Assembly: GCA_002506665.1 (NCBI GenBank)
Contig: DAXZ01000074.1
Span: 14,032-19,258, forward strand
Reading direction: 5' to 3'
DNA: 5,227 bases
From: Nitrosopumilus sp. UBA526
Lineage (GTDB): Archaea > Thermoproteota > Nitrososphaeria > Nitrososphaerales > Nitrosopumilaceae
In this document: positions 3,847 through 5,227 of the stretch, in pieces
Layout of the letters: the number at the start of each line of letters is the position of its first letter
Position numbering within the stretch: the first letter of the stretch is position 1
Notes under the pieces: generated by a model
The model's input: only the letters and a program-made list of their open reading frames with translations
Databases searched by the model: none
Told to the model about the DNA's origin: nothing
Translations under genes and position numbers: made by a program

Positions 3847-4058
3847 ATGTCAAATGAAAAAATCAAAGAAATTATTGAATTATATCCAAGTGACCTAGAT
3901 ACTGCCAGTAGGTTCCCTATACTAAATGGCATGGTATTACTGCACTAGAGTTTAACGAGTATTGCAAGATAAAGGGCAAAAAAATCCCATTTCGAGAAAC
4001 CACACACCTGGAAGAAAGAGTGATTAGACCTAGTAAGCGTATCACTCTAGAAACCTAA
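3847..4058 (+). pseudogene. Gene C: small gene broken by a one-base frameshift
   Basis: The frame from the ATG at 3847 reads 'MSNEKIKEIIELYPSDLDTASRF' and then drifts to a TAG at 3946-3948. The next frame continues 'PYTKWHGITALEFNEYC' and 'KKIPFRETTHLEERVIRP' to a TAA at 4056-4058. Adding one base around 3911-3917 (GGTTCCC) joins them into a single 70-residue protein of uniform composition, ending 2 bases before gene D. This fits a single-base loss in a short T/C run. It may be a real mutation, a sequencing error, or less likely programmed frameshifting. The restored protein has no recognised domain; its N-terminal helix and charged body resemble neither A nor B. It has a GGAG ribosome-binding site, so it was once expressed with the cluster. 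Confidence 0.65.
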
Positions 4059-4059
4059 T

Positions 4060-4245
4060 ATGCAAGATAGTTCTATCCAAAATATGCCAAAAGACGATCC
4101 TATAGTTGATCCTCATGAGCCAAGTATCTACTTGGACAAAGATTTCATCCCTACAACCAAATCAAAGGCATACTGGAAAGAGACAACAACCTTTGATAAA
4201 GATGGCAATATGGGACATGAACTCTACAAAATGGATGAGAAATAA
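4060..4245 (+). CDS. Small acidic protein D, unknown function
   Basis: The 61-residue acidic protein begins 'MQDSSIQNMPKDDPIVDPHEPSIYLDKDF' in part and continues with 'KAYWKETTTFDKDGNMGHELYKMDEK'. It is rich in Asp, Glu and Lys, with no hydrophobic helix, and is probably extended or disordered at the N terminus. The start is one base after the gene C stop and no Shine-Dalgarno site is visible, so reinitiation after C is likely; the frameshift in C may therefore affect D. A longer overlapping frame on the same strand (4106-4306) has poorer composition and is treated as a shadow. No family recognised. Confidence 0.6.
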   Translation: MQDSSIQNMPKDDPIVDPHEPSIYLDKDFIPTTKSKAYWKETTTFDKDGNMGHELYKMDEK

Positions 4246-4283
4246 GGCATATACTATTTCTTGTATCCACACACTGACTTTGC

Positions 4284-4291
4284 TTTTTTTT
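4284..4291 (+). terminator. Poly-T tract, possible end of the small-gene transcript
   Basis: Eight T in a row lie 39 bp after the gene D stop. Archaeal RNA polymerase terminates at U-rich tracts without needing a hairpin, so this is a reasonable end for the A-to-D transcript. It lies just before the ATG at 4294, so a gene starting there would need its own promoter. Confidence 0.45.
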
Positions 4292-4293
4292 AC

Positions 4294-4506
4294 ATGTCCA
4301 CAATAGAACACATTGCAGGGTTACAGGCAGGCAATGAGAAAGAAGATAACGACAAAACTACTGGACTTGGAGATAACTACGAATCATGTACAAAGTTCTG
4401 CCATACCACAGAACTCTTTTGTGCTAAAATATCTGGTCAGTTATATTTCATCTCAGAGAAACCCCCAAGGCAAAAACTATACAATTATCTGAATCTTTGT
4501 AGATAG
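4294..4506 (+). CDS. Doubtful small reading frame
   Basis: An ATG at 4294 opens a 70-residue frame, 'MSTIEHIAGLQAGNEKED' to 'KLYNYLNLCR', with a possible TTG start at 4261 that would cross the poly-T tract. Four cysteines are present without a clear zinc pattern. The first half looks protein-like; the second half does not stand out from translated spacer. A TATA-like CATATACT (4249-4256) is 42 bp before the ATG, further than the other promoters in the window. No ribosome-binding site and no family match. It may be a real accessory gene, a decayed gene end or chance. Confidence 0.3.
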   Translation: MSTIEHIAGLQAGNEKEDNDKTTGLGDNYESCTKFCHTTELFCAKISGQLYFISEKPPRQKLYNYLNLCR

Positions 4507-4732
4507 TGAAAATGTTGTAGATTTTCCCTTATTTTTCTCGAAAAAATGAAATTATTCATTAAACATCTATATTACTACCTGTTAATTTTTCATAAAATCC
4601 TGTTCTAGAATCAGCTAGTATATTTAATGGTAATTTCTTGGTTTTATTTGAAAATAATAATTTTAATTTCAATATAACGCACGATATTTTCAAGTTTCAT
4701 TGCTATTTTCTATCAATCTCATCTATCCATGC
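4507..4732. other. AT-rich spacer with T-rich tracts and a small palindrome
   Basis: No convincing gene is visible here, although one plus-strand frame stays open from 4638 into the zinc-finger gene. T-rich tracts at 4521-4537 could end transcription of the upstream frame. AATGAA (4545-4550) and TTCATT (4555-4560) form a 6-bp stem with a 4-base loop. No tRNA or repeat array is seen. Confidence 0.6.
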
Positions 4733-4740
4733 TTATATAG
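4733..4740 (+). promoter_or_regulatory. TATA box of the zinc-finger gene
   Basis: TTATATAG is centred about 30 bp before the ATG at 4767. It predicts transcription from about 4763, downstream of the alternative ATGs at 4638 and 4755, and so decides the start. Confidence 0.65.
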
Positions 4741-4766
4741 TTGTGATTTCTATAATGTATACCAAG

Positions 4767-5195
4767 ATGACGTGTAAAGGAATTTGTGTTAGATACAAGG
4801 CCCAAAAGCCTGTTGGTACCGGAAGATATGCTTCTGGACAACGTCGATGCCAGATTTGTGAAATATTCATCAAATGGGAAGGGCTTTGGTGTCCATGTTG
4901 TGGATATAGATTAAGAACAAAACCACGCAACTTGAAATACAAAGCAAAATTACGAGCCAGAGTTGAGGCCGATTCTATGGAAGCTGCAGCAGCTGGAATT
5001 GAATCCAAAGTTCAAGAGGTAACTGTTAAAACAAAATCTAAAGCAAAGACCAAAGCAAAAATAAAATCTAAAAAATCTCCATGCAAACACTGTGAAAAAC
5101 TCTATGTCTATACCGACAAACATGAAAAGAATTGCAAAAAGAATCCCGAAGTTACACCATCCCAAAAGAGTAAATCAATAGCAATAAAAGCATAA
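4767..5195 (+). CDS. Basic two-module zinc-finger protein (thaumarchaeal type)
   Basis: This 142-residue, strongly basic protein has two metal-binding modules. The N-terminal module (1-60) begins 'MTCKGICVRYKAQKPVGTG' and has C3, C7, C28-x2-C31 and C42-x-C44-C45 in 'KWEGLWCPCCGYRLRTKPRN'. I recognise this as a module often seen in thaumarchaeal genomes and their mobile elements, usually as a short single-domain protein. A helical, Ala/Glu-containing segment (61-85) and a Lys-rich linker of K-(S/T/A/I) steps (88-103) follow. The C-terminal module is a C2HC finger: C106-x2-C109-x9-H119-x3-C123. DNA or RNA binding is likely; a transcriptional role is inference. The frame is open to an ATG at 4638, but those 43 residues are translated AT-rich spacer upstream of the TATA box. 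A short T-rich stretch follows the stop. The opposite-strand frames are shadows. Confidence 0.85.
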   Translation: MTCKGICVRYKAQKPVGTGRYASGQRRCQICEIFIKWEGLWCPCCGYRLRTKPRNLKYKAKLRARVEADSMEAAAAGIESKVQEVTVKTKSKAKTKAKIKSKKSPCKHCEKLYVYTDKHEKNCKKNPEVTPSQKSKSIAIKA

Positions 5196-5227
5196 GACCT
5201 GTTCACAGCTTGTTGACTTTTCTAGAT

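Noticed and set aside
4733..5165. Minus-strand frames opposite the zinc-finger gene
   Set aside because: They are antisense shadows of a Lys-rich gene with conserved cysteine motifs.

Overview
The window looks like a piece of a chromosome from an ammonia-oxidising archaeon of the Nitrososphaerota (Thaumarchaeota), most likely of the marine/freshwater Nitrosopumilus-type lineage. The evidence is an archaeal rpl44e-rps27e ribosomal pair, archaeal TATA boxes about 26-30 bp upstream of start codons (leaderless or nearly leaderless genes), GGTGAT-type Shine-Dalgarno sites, and two small cysteine-rich proteins of types I associate with this phylum. The assignment rests on recognition by eye, not on a search.

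Left half (1-2680), ordinary chromosome. The 3' end of a plus-strand gene (probably a MobA/CobY-like nucleotidyltransferase) runs into a minus-strand cluster that reads, in transcription order, ilvE (branched-chain aminotransferase), a 65-residue Cys/His-rich protein, a SAM-dependent methyltransferase, rpl44e and rps27e. ilvE has its own TATA box and rpl44e has another, so there are probably two transcription units. A small two-helix membrane protein gene diverges from ilvE across a 73-bp double promoter region.

Right half (2681-5227), accessory-looking. A 409-bp gene-free stretch holds several inverted repeats, one set of which could fold as a three-way junction. It is followed by a TATA box and a tightly packed plus-strand run of very small genes: A1-B1-A2-B2-C-D. 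A and B form a two-gene cassette present twice in tandem with a 354-bp period. Each A stop overlaps the next B start (ATGA), and ribosome-binding sites are embedded in the coding ends of the preceding genes. The copies differ mainly in two patches of B, while A differs almost only at silent sites. The start of A1 looks like the scar of a third, deleted B copy. Gene C is broken by one missing base. After D come a doubtful small reading frame, an AT-rich spacer, and a well-supported gene for a basic two-module zinc-finger protein with its own TATA box.

The A/B cassette is the part I cannot match to any known family. It has the compact, translationally coupled layout of an integrated or virus-derived element, but no integrase, capsid, toxin or nuclease gene is visible, so its function is open.
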